NCBI GenBank assembly: GCA_016647705.1
Contig: CM028335.1
Span: forward strand, 8,032,818-8,096,817
Length of the DNA stretch: 64,000 bases
Origin: Eucommia ulmoides
Lineage: Eukaryota > Streptophyta > Magnoliopsida > Garryales > Eucommiaceae
Direction: 5' to 3'
The position numbers and the translations under genes are program-made. Below the pieces are notes generated by a model. The model saw only the letters and a program-made list of their open reading frames with translations. It had not been told where the DNA came from and made no database searches. Below are positions 1 through 11,047 of the stretch, in pieces; positions within the stretch are counted from its first letter, which is position 1, and every line of letters starts with the position of its first letter.

Positions 1-540
1 TTCTATTATTTAATTTCTGTTTTTGTTCTCAATTTTCAATTTCCTTTTTCAATTTTCCGTTCTCTAATTTTCTATTTTTTGTTCTCAATTTTCAATTTAT
101 GTTCTCAATTTTTTATTTTTGTTCTCAATTTTCTGTTTTTATTCTCAATTTTTGGTTTCCGTTCTCAATTTTCTATTATCTAATTTTCTGTTTTTGTTCT
201 CAATTTTCTGTTTCTATTCTCTAATTTTATGTTTTTGTTCTCAATTTTCAGTTTTCGTCCTCAATTTTCTGTTATCTAATTTTATATTTTTGTTCTCAAT
301 TTTCAGTTTATATTCTCAATTTTCTGTTTTTGTTCTCAATTTTCTGTTCTCTAATTTTATGTTTTTGTTCTCAATTTTCTGTTCTCTAATTTTTTATTTT
401 TGTTCTCAATTTTCGGTTTATGTTCTCAATTTTTTGTTTCTATTCTCAATTTTCAATTTCTGTTCTCAATTTTCAATTTCTGTTCTCAATTTTTTGTTCT
501 CAATTTTCTATTTATATTCCCAACTTTATGTTCTCTAATT
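1..540. repeat. 18-bp T-rich minisatellite
   Basis: A tandem array of degenerate units like GTTCTCAATTTTCTGTTT, period 18 bp (6 codons). The forward reading frame stays open only because of this period, so the repetitive Phe/Ser/Leu translation is not a gene. The array is cut by the window edge and runs straight into the MITE end that follows, so it is probably internal to that element. Confidence 0.9.
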
Positions 541-779
541 TCTGTTTTTGTTATTAATTTTCAAGAGCTTAATTATAAGGGCTATCATGTAATTTAAGAT
601 ATTAATTCCATTGGGTTGGAATCTCATTCCACCCCATCTCAAATGGAATCCCATTCCATCCAATTTTATTCCAATGGAATCACAAAAGTGATTCCATTGG
701 AGAACCAAACAACGGAATAGGAATCGAGGGCGGAATACGATTTCATTCCGCCCTCGATTCCATCCAACCAAACATGCCA
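541..779. mobile_element. Right end of a PIF/Harbinger-like MITE
   Basis: The last bases, CCAACCAAACATGCC followed by ATAA, match the terminal type (…ACCAAACATGGCC) of the complete MITE at 22578-23280. TAA at 780-782 would be the 3-bp target duplication. Two perfect hairpins sit inside: arms 670-683/688-701 (14 bp, loop AAAA) and 720-736/745-761 (17 bp, loop 8). The left end lies outside the window, so the family call rests on the right terminus and on similarity to the other two MITEs. There is no coding capacity. Confidence 0.6.
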
Positions 780-856
780 TAAGTGTTAAGACACCATTGC
801 GACTTAATTATTCGGACAACTGAGAGCATTGATCAACTAACCTTCCTTGTATTTTT

Positions 857-2086
857 TGTTGGATATAACTCCTATAACCAATATCATTTTATATTATTTA
901 GTAGCTTTGTCTGTAAACTTACAACCTCAAGCATTTTTAATGAATTGTATTTTTGATATCATTGTAGAATCCTTGATATTAAGTTGAAAATGTCTTACCT
1001 TTTAATAATGATTAAAAGCTTGAGACTATAGACGTCTTGGTAACTTATATCCTAAATTCATGTTCCTAGTCGATATTGTATTATTGTAGGTCTTTAACAA
1101 TCTAGACTAACTTGTGGGGTCTTTTCTATTATAATGGCAAGTCACAAGCATTAGTGTGAGACATTAAAACAATCACAAGGAGACTTACTAGAGTAGTAAA
1201 GGCCTTGAATGTGATCATTCTAGATATTTCATAAACTAGTTTTGCTCAATGTCACGTCTCGGGACAGTACTACGATAAAGTAGATTTATCTCGTTTAAAA
1301 GAAAAATATTTATCTAAGTTTTCAAAAATCGAATGTAAAATTAAGGATCATATTCATATTCAAACAAGAAAACATAAATTAGGATTTTTTTTTTCTTCGA
1401 AAATTATAGTGAGAAGTTAAAGATCGATTAGGGATCCCACTACTCGTATTCTCCTGTACCTCTTTCTTAGATCTAGTCACATTCCATCGAGATGAATCAT
1501 GGCGCTCCGTTGCCGCTAAATACTAGTCCAACATTTGGAAGAGGTTTGGTTTCTAATCTTGATCTATTTCTCAATCTAGTTATTAAATATTTTTATCATA
1601 CGAACTGTTGTTGGTTTTGTTGATTATTTCCCATAATCACATTAATGTAGAAATTAATTAAAAATCGTAAACATACATGATTGTTATGACACAATAATGA
1701 AGAATGGTAATCGAAAGCGTACTTGTCTCAACAATCACAGGAGATTGAATCTGTCGCAGTGGATTATTAACTAGGTCTTCATCCTTATAATCTAGATTTC
1801 ATGGTGGCGGCTCTCAATGGGAAGAAATTCTTAATTTAGATTAGGGAGGGGACTTAGTTATATATATATATCAGAGTTTCTCGTTGGGCCCTCTCATAAC
1901 GGATTTCAATGAAATCCTAAACTTACACTTGCCACTTAACCGGGTTTCTACATAAAAAACACCATAGTCCAAATCAAAATATGATCACTGATTATTTGGA
2001 CTGCTTAAATAATACACTATCCATTAACCCGTTTTTTGTAAAATAATTAATTCAATTAATGTTAGCCCATAAAAAATATTCCAACA
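857..2086. mobile_element. Possible LTR remnant (TGTTGGATAT…ATATTCCAACA)
   Basis: A segment with mirrored ends, TGTTGGATAT at 857 and ATATTCCAACA ending at 2086. The same right terminus, with about 20 matching flanking bases, recurs at 5300-5332. This suggests two related LTR 3' ends bracketing a 3.2-kb non-coding interior. No matching second start, primer-binding site or target duplication was found, so the call is tentative. No gene is seen between 783 and 2086. Confidence 0.3.
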
Positions 2087-2399
2087 TTCTCTCACTTGGG
2101 TTACATTAATTGAAGAAATTTAATTTTGAAAATAAGACTTTTGAGTTAAAACATAATTTTTTTTTATTTTTTTATTTTTGGTGTGGCCACACATTTTATT
2201 TAAAAAAAATGATAGTCTATAAGTAGTATCTTGATAAACTTATTTGATCCAATATGATCTTAATATTGGATTATGATAGTCTACATATTAATCTCAATAA
2301 ATATAAGACATTTCGTACTCACAAATACTTATAACCGTATCGACATGAATCGTAAGTCTAATAGTGTAGCAAGAAGCCATTGCTAACATATGATCATTA

Positions 2400-2960
2400 T
2401 CAATATGCACATTAATTTAATTGTTGCTTGTGATTAATTTTTACATTCACTTGCCCAAATGGGGTTATTGTGCAGATTAATTTAATCGTTAGACAATATT
2501 GTTTAATTTTTCCATTTTGCAATGGTTGCTTGTGAATTGTTGAGATTATTTTACCAAAGTGATATAACTAACATAATTTACAAGTTTTCGAGTTCTTATT
2601 TTATTGATGGAATTTTTTTTAGATTAATTTGTGTATTCACCTGCCCAAAAAGAGCTATTGTGCAGATTAATTTAATTGTTGGGTAATATAGTTTAATTTT
2701 TCTAATTTGGAACGTTTACTTGTGAATTGTTGAGGTTATTTTACCAAAGTGATTTAACCAACATAATTTGTAAGTTTTCGGGTTCCTATTTTGTTAATAG
2801 AAAAAAATTATAGCTTAATTTTCTCAATTTGGAACGTTTGCTTGTGAATTATTGAGATTATTTTATCATAGCGATTTAACTAACATAGTTTGTAAGTTTT
2901 CGAGTTCCTATTTTATTGATTGAAAAATTTTAGATTAATTTGTGCATTCACCTGTCCAAA
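2400..2960 (+). repeat. Tandem block of about 190-bp units
   Basis: Three degenerate direct copies of a unit containing 'GATTAATTTAATTGTTGG', 'TTGTGAATTGTTGAG' and 'AAGTTTTCGRGTTCCTATTTT' start near 2410, 2600 and 2800. An inverted copy lies at 4255-4505. The block is AT-rich and shows no protein coding. Confidence 0.7.
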
Positions 2961-3199
2961 GGAGATTATTATGTAAATTAATTTAATTACATGAGGATAT
3001 TATGTGAAATAAATGATTTGATAAATTTATTTACCCAAAGGGAATGAATTTTGAAAGATTATTTGTTTCATTATATTTTGAAGGAAATATATGGATTTGA
3101 AAATTAATCTACTCAAAGGGGATAAATTTTTTAATTTGTAAATTTTTCGTATTTTGTTGATCCTCGTGATTAAAGAATAATTATTTATTATAGACTCTA

Positions 3200-3970
3200 C
3201 CCAAATGGGAGTTTATGATAATACAATTGAATCTTATATTGTATTGCCTATACTTAATTGAGTATTTTGTCACATTACCCCTAATTGGTCAAATTGCAAT
3301 TTTTTATGAAAGCAATTTCTTTTTGTTGTGATAAATAATAATGCCACAATGAAATTCTAAATTGATTTCTTGATTTAATGAGAATCTTTGTAATCTTCTT
3401 TATTTCGAAGATTGTGTCGTGTAAACATTGATCACTATTGCTATAAAGTTTTCATTGCTCTGTTGATGTTCATATTTAAAGAATAATTGTTTATCGTAGA
3501 CTCTACTCAAATGAGAGTTTATGATGATACAATTGATTCTTATATTGTGTTGCTTATACTTATTTGAGCATTTTGATTCTCGATTTAGTGAGAGTTTTCT
3601 TATATTTTTCTTTAATTCTATGATACGTTGTGACCACTATTGTTATATATTTTGCAAAATTGAATTTTATTTGGTGATCATCATTATTGCACATTGTATT
3701 ATTACGTATTATATTATTTGAATTGATTATATTAAATCAAGGTTTAAGACCCATAAAGTTTTAAAAACATGTTGTGAATATGGGTGTCATTGAGTCTTTT
3801 GATTCTCTAGTTTAATGGGAGCTTTTGTATTTTCCTTTATTTCGATGATTAAGTTGTGACCACTATTGTTATGTGTTCTGCAAAATTGAAATCTATTTAA
3901 TAATCATCATTATTGCGTATTATATTGTCGCATATCATACTATTTGAATTGATTATACAATATGGTATCT
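3200..3970 (+). repeat. Second family of diverged direct repeats
   Basis: Direct copies share 'GATACAATTGAWTCTTATATTGT' near 3216 and 3524. Others share 'TTGTGACCACTATTGTTAT', 'GCAAAATTGAA' and 'ATCATCATTATTGC' near 3628-3690 and 3853-3915. The units are about 200-300 bp and interleave with the neighbouring repeat block. Short open frames here are AT-rich chance frames. Confidence 0.6.
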
Positions 3971-4094
3971 TAAGATATCGTGCCTTAAGAATTATAGTTG
4001 TATACTTTTGACTGTCATTAATTACTATTTTGTGATCTCGTAATGTATTGTTAGTGATAGATGACTTGTTAAAGTCGAACAATTTCATATTGTT

Positions 4095-4225
4095 GAGAAA
4101 TTACCGCAGTTTCATTTTATTGAGAAACTGCAATTAACAATTTTATTTTGTTGAAAAATTACAACAATTTCATTTTGTTGAGAAATTACAATTACAATTT
4201 TATTTTGTTGAGAAATTGTAATGAG
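4095..4225 (+). repeat. Short tandem repeat, TTTTGTTGAGAAATTAC unit
   Basis: About four degenerate copies of a unit around 'CATTTTGTTGAGAAATTACAA', spaced roughly 28-40 bp. Non-coding, within the complex repeat region at 2400-4505. Confidence 0.6.
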
Positions 4226-4254
4226 GATCGATAAGAATAATGCATATTAATAAC

Positions 4255-4505
4255 CTCAATAATTCGCAAGCATCCGTTCCAAATTGGAAAAATTAAATTA
4301 TATTGTCCAACAATTAAATTAATCTACACAATAATCTCATTTGGGCAGGTAAATATATTAATCTAAATTTTTTTCATCAACAAAATAGGAACTCGAAAAT
4401 TTGTAAATTATGTTGGTTAAATTACTTTGGTAAAATAACTTTAATAATTCATAAGCAACCATTCCTAATTGAAAAAAAAATAAATAATATTGCCCAACCA
4501 CAACA
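4255..4505 (-). repeat. Inverted copy of the 2400-2960 unit
   Basis: The reverse complement of this segment matches the unit at 2400-2960, including 'CAACAATTAAATTAATCTACACAATA' type sequence and 'AAAATAGGAACTCGAAAA'. Together they form a long imperfect inverted repeat with about 1.3 kb between the arms. From 4506 to 5332 nothing but AT-rich non-coding sequence and an LTR-like end (5300-5332) is seen. Confidence 0.65.
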
Positions 4506-5389
4506 GTGTATGTTAGCGACATATATACATATGATCAAAATAAGATAAAGTATGTTACAAAATGTACTTTCAGTGATTAACGATAAATTATAGTTGCAAG
4601 AATTTAAACAATAATTTTATTGCACTCTGAAACTTATTATTAAATTAGTCTCTATATAGAATAAAAAATTAAGAGTTTGAAAATTGGAAAACTATAATTA
4701 ATCATAATTAGTGTTTTTATGAGCTCTTTAATATGAATCTCAAAGGCCAAAAGTTGTAACTACGAAAGTCCAATTGGCTGAGATATTACATAAGCCTAAA
4801 CACAAAATCAATATCTATCTAATGAGTCCAAATCTAAATCCTTACCAAGATATTCTAGTCACAGTGATAGTGTTTTCGATTCATGGTCTTCTCATATATT
4901 CATAAATAATTTATCCATATTAGTAATTCCATAAGATTTATTAATTAATAAATAATTAATGGTCCAATAAGCCCATCAGAATATATGTATGACTCATTAA
5001 ACACTTTAAGACCCAGACAATACAAGAAGAAATTCATACGAAATTATACAAAAATAATTTAGTACTTTTCTTCCATTCCAAAACGCATATATATTGCCAT
5101 AAACATAGCCCAAATTTCGAAAATGAAAGATCTCATTTTCGTAATAACCAAATTAGTTATTAACATCATACTTAAATTACTAAAAATCCTGAATACATAT
5201 CATACATCTGATTATCTACGACCATTTTTTAATAGTGCTCTATTTAATTTAATTAGTTTCCGTCAGGTTACCAAAACAAAATAAGAATATAATTCTTTCA
5301 ATCAATGTTAGCTCATAAAAAATATTCCAACAGGTTTCTCATAAATTAATTTGTCTCCCTTTTTCTAATGGAATTTGAGTTCAAATTGT

Positions 5390-6800
5390 TGCATTGTAGG
5401 AAAAACCGGCTAAGAGAAACTCTTATTTTTAAATGAAAAATATTTCCAACAATATAAAACCATTTTAATCCATTTAAAAGTAATTTAGAAGTATTTAATC
5501 ATAAATACCTAGACAAAATAACACATAACAATGTTTAGAAAATTTAAAAAATTTCAACCAATTAGTTCACTGATCCCTTTGTAGATCAACCATTTATAGT
5601 CAACGTTCATAAATATCAACACATTTCGGTCGATTGGATACCCATTTCAGTCGACCGATTCCACTTTTTTGGGAACTTGTATTTTTCAGTCTACCCATCA
5701 TTCGATTGTTTCCCAATTTTTCTCAATTTTTTTGGAACCTAAAACTTTTGGTCGACCGTTTCCTTGGTCAGAGTACTGTTTGAGCTATTTTTAGCTTATA
5801 ACTAGGGTTGTAAACGAACCAAGCCGTTCATGAACAACTCGAGTTCGTCTCGATAATAGCTCGTTCGAAGCTCGTTCATTTAATTAATGAACCAGGTTCA
5901 AGCTTTTCATTAAACTCGTTTATTAAATAAATAAACAATATATGTTCCAACTCGACTCATTAATGTTCGTGAACAATTCAAATAATATAAAATTAAAATA
6001 TTTTATTATATTTTTAGTATGAAAAATAGTAAAATAGACTCTTAATTTTATTTAATAGTACAATGTTACATATCTAATCGTTCAATAGGTTAATTAATCA
6101 AATTTTAATTTTATAACTACCCATTTAACCTATTTAATTATTATAATAGACTGATTATTTAAAAATTTACATTGATTCTTTATAATTTTTATATTTTGAT
6201 TCGCTCATAACTTAAATATTTGAATTTTGTGTTTAGATTTTCGAAAAAATAACTATAAATAACTAATTTTATTAAAAAATCATATTATTAATATAGTTCT
6301 TAAAATTAAAATGTAATTAATAAATATTAATTTATTTATTTTTGAAAAAAAGCTCGCAAATAACTCGATTATTAATTGAATCAAGCTTGAACATAATGTT
6401 TCTGGCTCGGCTCAAACTTGAATAGTTTGAAAAATAAACAAATCAAGTTTGAACATATAATACTCGGCTCGACTCGTTTACAACCCTACTTATAACCACT
6501 TTTCAAAATCCAATTAAAATCAATTGACCGATTCTAATTATTTTTTTTATAAAAATAATTTTCAAACATACTTTAAACACTCCTAAATACATAATTAATC
6601 ACATATGAGTATATAAGTTCATTTTATGTGACGTGAGTGATCCTAGTCGGGTTATATCAAGAGTTTATGAATGTTAACGTTGTGTTACCTTAAGAATAAA
6701 AAACATCTTTATTAATAATTCTTCATCATCGTTCATTGATATTATCCGAGATCATTCTCATTAATTTCTTATTTTTGTCACATCAATAACTTGGACGTCC
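5390..6800 (+). mobile_element. Diverged LTR remnant of the SIRE-like family
   Basis: The left part (about 5570-5770) contains repeated GGTCGACCG/GGTCGATTG motifs. The right part (about 6600-6790) contains a GTGATCCTA-TCGGGTTATAT-AAGAGT block and a TTCTTCATC-rich tail. The same order is seen at 58780-59552 and in the solo LTR at 61004-63620. Its ends cannot be fixed. A hAT-type MITE sits inside it. It is old and broken. Confidence 0.45.
5803..6488. mobile_element. hAT-type MITE with 8-bp TSD
   Basis: The terminal inverted repeats are TAGGGTTGTAAACGA at the left and TCGTTTACAACCCTA at the right. They are flanked by a perfect 8-bp target duplication, CTTATAAC, at 5795-5802 and 6489-6496. Length is 686 bp, with no coding capacity. 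Subterminal sequence is rich in AGCTCG/CGAGCT-type motifs. The 8-bp duplication and TIR fit non-autonomous hAT elements. The perfect TSD suggests a fairly young insertion compared with its LTR host. Confidence 0.9.
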
Positions 6801-6889
6801 GAACTAATTTTCTTTAATCACATCTTGAAGGACATCTATTAGTCCAACGGCACATTCAAGTTACTTGAATCATCAAAACCATCAAATGG

Positions 6890-7372
6890 CTTTAGGGTTA
6901 AAATAAAGTATCATCTGGCTACTACTAGTACCTTGACTAAAACATTTTGGGTTATGTGAACTCGGTTCAAAAGGTACTAATTCAGTGAACTGCATGGGCA
7001 TTACAAATGGTATCAGAGGCAATCCTAGTCCAGAAATAGCATCGGGGTGGTGTTGATAGAGGAATAGAGGCTCCGAAGAGAGGGTAGAGACCACATAGTA
7101 GGTACAATTGTGTTCGCTTATGGGTTGCTCTATGTTCGGATATGAGTTACTATCTATACTACTAACCAAAGGGATGAAATGAGCTAACATGGCCAGAATG
7201 TCATAACTTTGATTGGGTAATATTGTGAGATCACATATCGAAAGTATTAAAAAAGATTGTCTGATATATAAAGTACTACATGAGTAACCACAAGTACCTT
7301 GACTTAATCATTTTGCATCATGTGGACTCGATCCAAAAGATACTTGGCCAATGAACCACATGGGACATTACA
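6890..7372 (+). mobile_element. TRIM-like miniature LTR element
   Basis: Two direct copies of an approximately 110-bp sequence (about 6890-7003 and 7260-7370) share 'GTACCTTGACT', 'CATTTTG', 'GTGRACTCG' and end in GGCATTACA/GGACATTACA. The first copy is followed after two bases by TGGTATCAGAGGC (7006-7018), a primer-binding site for initiator tRNA-Met. That gives an LTR-PBS-short interior-LTR layout with no genes. The left boundary is unclear and the element is degraded. Confidence 0.6.
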
Positions 7373-7488
7373 ATTTTAATGTTAAATTCAACGCGCATGT
7401 GATCAGTTGCTTTTTAAATAAAAATCAATAACATTTACAATTTTGAATTCAAAAATAATAATGTGTGAAAATTTTAACTAAATAATAT

Positions 7489-7491
<3 letters not shown>

Positions 7492-7545
<54 letters not shown>
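7492..7545. repeat. (AT)n microsatellite
   Basis: An uninterrupted AT dinucleotide run of about 54 bp lies just upstream of the left edge of duplication copy A. Confidence 0.95.
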
Positions 7546-7549
<4 letters not shown>

Positions 7550-8966
7550 ACAATTCTTGGTTCAAAACGAAATATTCTAACATCTAATAAATCCCAAAAA
7601 ATATATAGGAATCATAAAAAAACAATATTTTAACAGCTACCGAATCTCAAAATTTTAAGGGACACACAAGTCCACAAAAATAAAAATCTTTGAAAGTCAA
7701 AACGGGACTAAACCATAATGGAAAACTTATTTCGAGGTTTAAAGATACCAAAGTGGTTATGAAGTCTTTAAATGATGTCGGTTTTCTTAATGATTTGCCA
7801 AAAAAAAAAGAAAAAGAAAACATTAAAAATTAATAAGAATTATTAATACAATCTCATCGCAAAGAATTATCTGCAACTTTTTGCAGAAATACACATTTTT
7901 TTTTTCAATTCAAAAAAAAAAAAAAAAAAAAAATCAAATTTATAAATACAACAGCCACAATATTGATAAGAAATTTCCTCTCTAGCAAGGAGGAAGGTCG
8001 GTGGGCGGCGGCAGAATGGCTTCTTCCGGCAACTTTCCATTATCAACCACAAAGGCCATCTTCAAACCCCACATGGTATGGAGTTCAAGGTGACAATGCA
8101 TGAACCACACGCCTGGATTATCGGCTCTGAACCGAATGGCAGTCCATCCTCCGGTCGGAACTCCGACTGTATTTCTCTCTGGAGGATCCACTAAGTTAAA
8201 CTTTGCCGGATCTTTTTTAGGATCGAAATTTCCGACTCCACTCCCTACAACGAAGAAATTAAAGCCGTGAAGATGAAATGGGTGAGACTCGACGCTAAGG
8301 AGATTGGTGTCCTGCAAGACCAACTCGACACTGGAATTGAACGCCAGTCGGCTTATCCTGGTGCCCAGTCTTGTGGCCAGGTTCGCCGTGAGTGGTGCGC
8401 CGGTGTAATTAAAAGGCGTCGGAGGCTGATCGGGAAAATCAGTTGTGAATACTCCTTGAATTCCGAAATAGTGAGCTTGCAACAACCCGACTTTAGGCAT
8501 CACAAACGTTATGTTGTTCAACGACGCATCCAGTTTCGTTCCGTTCTGGCAAGTTAGACAAGGGTTGACCCCCAAACCGATGGTGAAAAACAGCCGTCGG
8601 TCGATTTTCTGAGGTACATTTGCCGGAAATTGAGGATTGTTTAAGCTTTTGAGCTTGTCGTTGTAGGTTAAAGCGAACTGGGTGTCGTTGGCCGCCGGCA
8701 AAGAGGGCAAAATTGGGAGAATTGTGTTGGGAATTCCTTTGTACTGTAAAATTGCAGTGACGGTCTTGTTGTCGACGGCTATGGGTGCGTCCATGAAAGC
8801 CCTAGCGGCCATAAAATAACGACTCGGGAGTTGATCGGTTTTTATGAGGATGTTCGTGGTTTGACCTGGAGCTATAAGAATGGCTTGGGTTGCGAAGGGT
8901 TTAGTGTAAACCGCATCGATCTCAACCACCGTCATGTTGTGGCCGGCGATGGCGAAGAAGAGCTCA

Positions 8967-8987
8967 TCGTTGAGCGCTGCGTTGATG
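8967..8987 (-). promoter_or_regulatory. miR397-type target site in laccase A
   Basis: The 21-nt site lies in exon 5 over the codons for I-N-A-A-L-N. Compared with the conserved miR397 sequence as I remember it, it differs at three positions (miRNA positions 3, 9 and 12), one of which is a possible G:U pair. miR397 is established as a post-transcriptional repressor of LAC2/4/17-type laccases through this region. The site survives although the reading frame upstream is broken. Confidence 0.6.
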
Positions 8988-9479
8988 ATCCTCAGAAGGT
9001 AGGTTTTTCCGGAATCTACTTCCAATGCAAATGTATCTGAAATATATGTGGTAAAAAATAGGAGCATTCAAAAAATGATAGATGTAAAAATGAAGAAAAA
9101 AGGAAGTTTGTTTGGAAAGATAAAAAAATGACTATTCTTCCGTAAGTCCTATTTTAAAACCAAACAACTTTTTTAAAATGGTTTATTTCCAGATTTCATT
9201 TTTAGTTTTAAGTTTCATAAAAATAAAAATTTTGAGAACAAAAACAATAAACAAATGCTACCTACGTTTCTCAGAACATGGAAAAAGTGGGTCCTGGTTT
9301 TCCATTGATGGTGTGAGCATTTGAGGCCTGTGGTGGTAGGCCCAACTTATTTGCTTGGTTAACGATCGTCTCAACATCTCCATTCCACCATTCTCCTGTA
9401 AATTTAGAAATAAAGTACAAATTAGGCTATTTTAAGAAAAAGTTGAATTCCACTGTTTTTTTTTTGTTTTTTTTTTTTT

Positions 9480-9498
9480 GGGGGGGGGGGGGGGGGGG
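9480..9498. repeat. G19 homopolymer in laccase A intron 3
   Basis: A run of 19 G on the plus strand (C on the transcript) preceded by T-rich sequence. Laccase B has no such run in the matching intron, where there is only a TTTTTTGGGGTGG stretch. Confidence 0.9.
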
Positions 9499-10238
9499 TT
9501 TGGCGGTGGAGGAGTTTACTGTTGTTTATGGTAAATATTACTAACCTAAAATGATGTTAGCTTCTTGATAGGGTTGAGGGAAGGGAAAAGCAGTTCCTTC
9601 TTTAGGCATGATGACAATGGCGCCGTAAACTGTTGCTCTAAGCCACAAGATATGAGCATGCCACCACAGGGTTCCTCTTTGACCCGTGACAGTGATATTA
9701 TAAGTGTAACTGCGCCCGGTCTTGATTGGACACTGTGTTATGTAGGCTGGTCCATCTGCCCATCCATTTCGGTACTGTTTCAACCCGTGCCTGCACATAA
9801 AAAATGTTCTCAATTTGGCGCAATAATTATGATATTTATGTCTTTAACCATGCAAACTTAGTATATGCTTACTGTACCAATGAATGGAGATGTTATATTG
9901 TGCATGGTCGGTGACATTTACAAGAAATTGATCTCCTTCTCTAACGTAGACTGTAGGCCCTGGAAACCTCCCGTTTACGGTCACAATTGGCTTTGCATGA
10001 CACAACCTACTCACATTCTTCACTTGAATCTGACCCCCATAAAAGAAAAAAAGAAAATACCAAAAATTGAGCTTATTTTTCACCCAAATTTTTTTTACGA
10101 TTAACAAAAAACTGAACTCACGTCGAATTGATATTTCTTCACCGATGCATCAGCATGAGAAAAAAGAAAAACAAAAGAACAAATGAAGAGAAAGAGAAGG
10201 CTGCTTGTTCCTTGGGGCCATCTCATAGCCACCTCCAT

Positions 10239-10475
10239 TTTCCCCCCAAAATCAATGAATAAATGAAAAAGTGGGAACTTTTAATGATGTTTTTGGGATT
10301 GGGAAAAGATAAGAAATGGGGAGTTCTTTATAATGCAATGAATTGGGTTTTCTTTCTTATATGCAGTCTTATTACAAGTTTGGTGAAGCAAACGAAGAAG
10401 ATTTGAACAAAGCTTGGAAGCAACCTGTTTTGATTGGAGTTGTTGGGATATCCATTTTAGTATCCGTTAGCAGTA
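10239..10475 (-). promoter_or_regulatory. Laccase A proximal promoter
   Basis: A TATA-like box (minus strand ATTATAAAGAAC) lies near 10324-10336, about 90 bp above the ATG. An ACCAAAC motif (plus GTTTGGT, 10378-10384) fits the secondary-wall MYB element ACC[A/T]A[A/C][C/T]. The stretch around 10345-10440 is closely conserved with copy B (49725-49810). Transcription start and activity are inferred, not shown. Confidence 0.5.
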
Positions 10476-11003
10476 AACAGTAAGCCATGGAATGGGGTGG
10501 AAAACATAAAACAAAAGTTTAGAATTAATTGCACTTTTGCCCCCCGTAGTTTTATGTAATATTACACTTTGCATTCAAAAAATTTCAATTGAAGCACATC
10601 TTACGCTAAAGTTCAACAAAATCATGCTGAAAACTTGGGTTCAATTGTGAGATTTCCGTCCGAGGTGACCAATTTACAATATGTCTGATATTAAAGTGAA
10701 AAATGCAATAAAATTTTATTTATCCAAATAGTAATTAATAAGTTTGAAATAGAGTAGCCTGAAAGGTGACGATAAAATTATATATTATTTATTTATTAAT
10801 TATATTGTTTGTGTAGATTTCTCTTTTAGTGTAGAAGTGATATCTATATAATAAAACATGACGTACATAAACTTTTAGGCAAATCTCAACCATTTTTTAT
10901 ACCCGCAAAAACAACGTTGTAGATTAATCCACTAATCTAACCCCAATATCCCTCATAATCTAACCGTAATATCTCTCATTTCAAAATCTCACACTCTCAC
11001 TCT

Positions 11004-11007
<4 letters not shown>

Positions 11008-11045
<38 letters not shown>
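11008..11045. repeat. (CT)n microsatellite
   Basis: A CT dinucleotide run of about 37 bp inside the probable Helitron. It is followed by a GC-richer stretch (11046-11320) whose open frames in both strands are low in complexity. This resembles a plant gene 5' untranslated region, perhaps captured, but no protein family is recognised. Confidence 0.85.

Positions 11046-11047
<2 letters not shown>

Larger units (their letters stand above)
7982..10238 (-). pseudogene. Laccase, copy A, frameshifted in exon 4
   Basis: Multicopper oxidase gene of the plant laccase family (by homology, oxidation of monolignols in the cell wall). Exons by GT-AG junctions: 10122-10238, 9878-10029, 9546-9790, 9266-9395 and 7982-9036. 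The start is the ATG at 10238, opening a signal peptide ([10 protein letters not shown], then a hydrophobic core). Copper motifs HWHG, HAH, HPFHLHG and HCHLELH are all encoded. Exon 4 is 130 nt, against 129 nt in copy B. The plus strand reads GTGGGTCC at 9287-9294 where copy B has GTGATCC. This shifts the frame and gives TGA at 9271-9273, after about 212 residues and before the third and fourth copper motifs. Exon 5 is otherwise fully open, so the break looks recent. A base-calling error is the main alternative. Confidence 0.8.

Noticed and set aside
119-597. Open frames of 139 and 65 codons in Phe/Ser-rich repeats
   Set aside because: They follow the 18-bp minisatellite period and have no domain; composition explains them.
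8267-9040. Plus-strand frames opposite the laccase A last exon (96 and 69 codons)
   Set aside because: They are antisense shadows of the laccase reading frame; a similar shadow occurs in copy B at 47460-47669.
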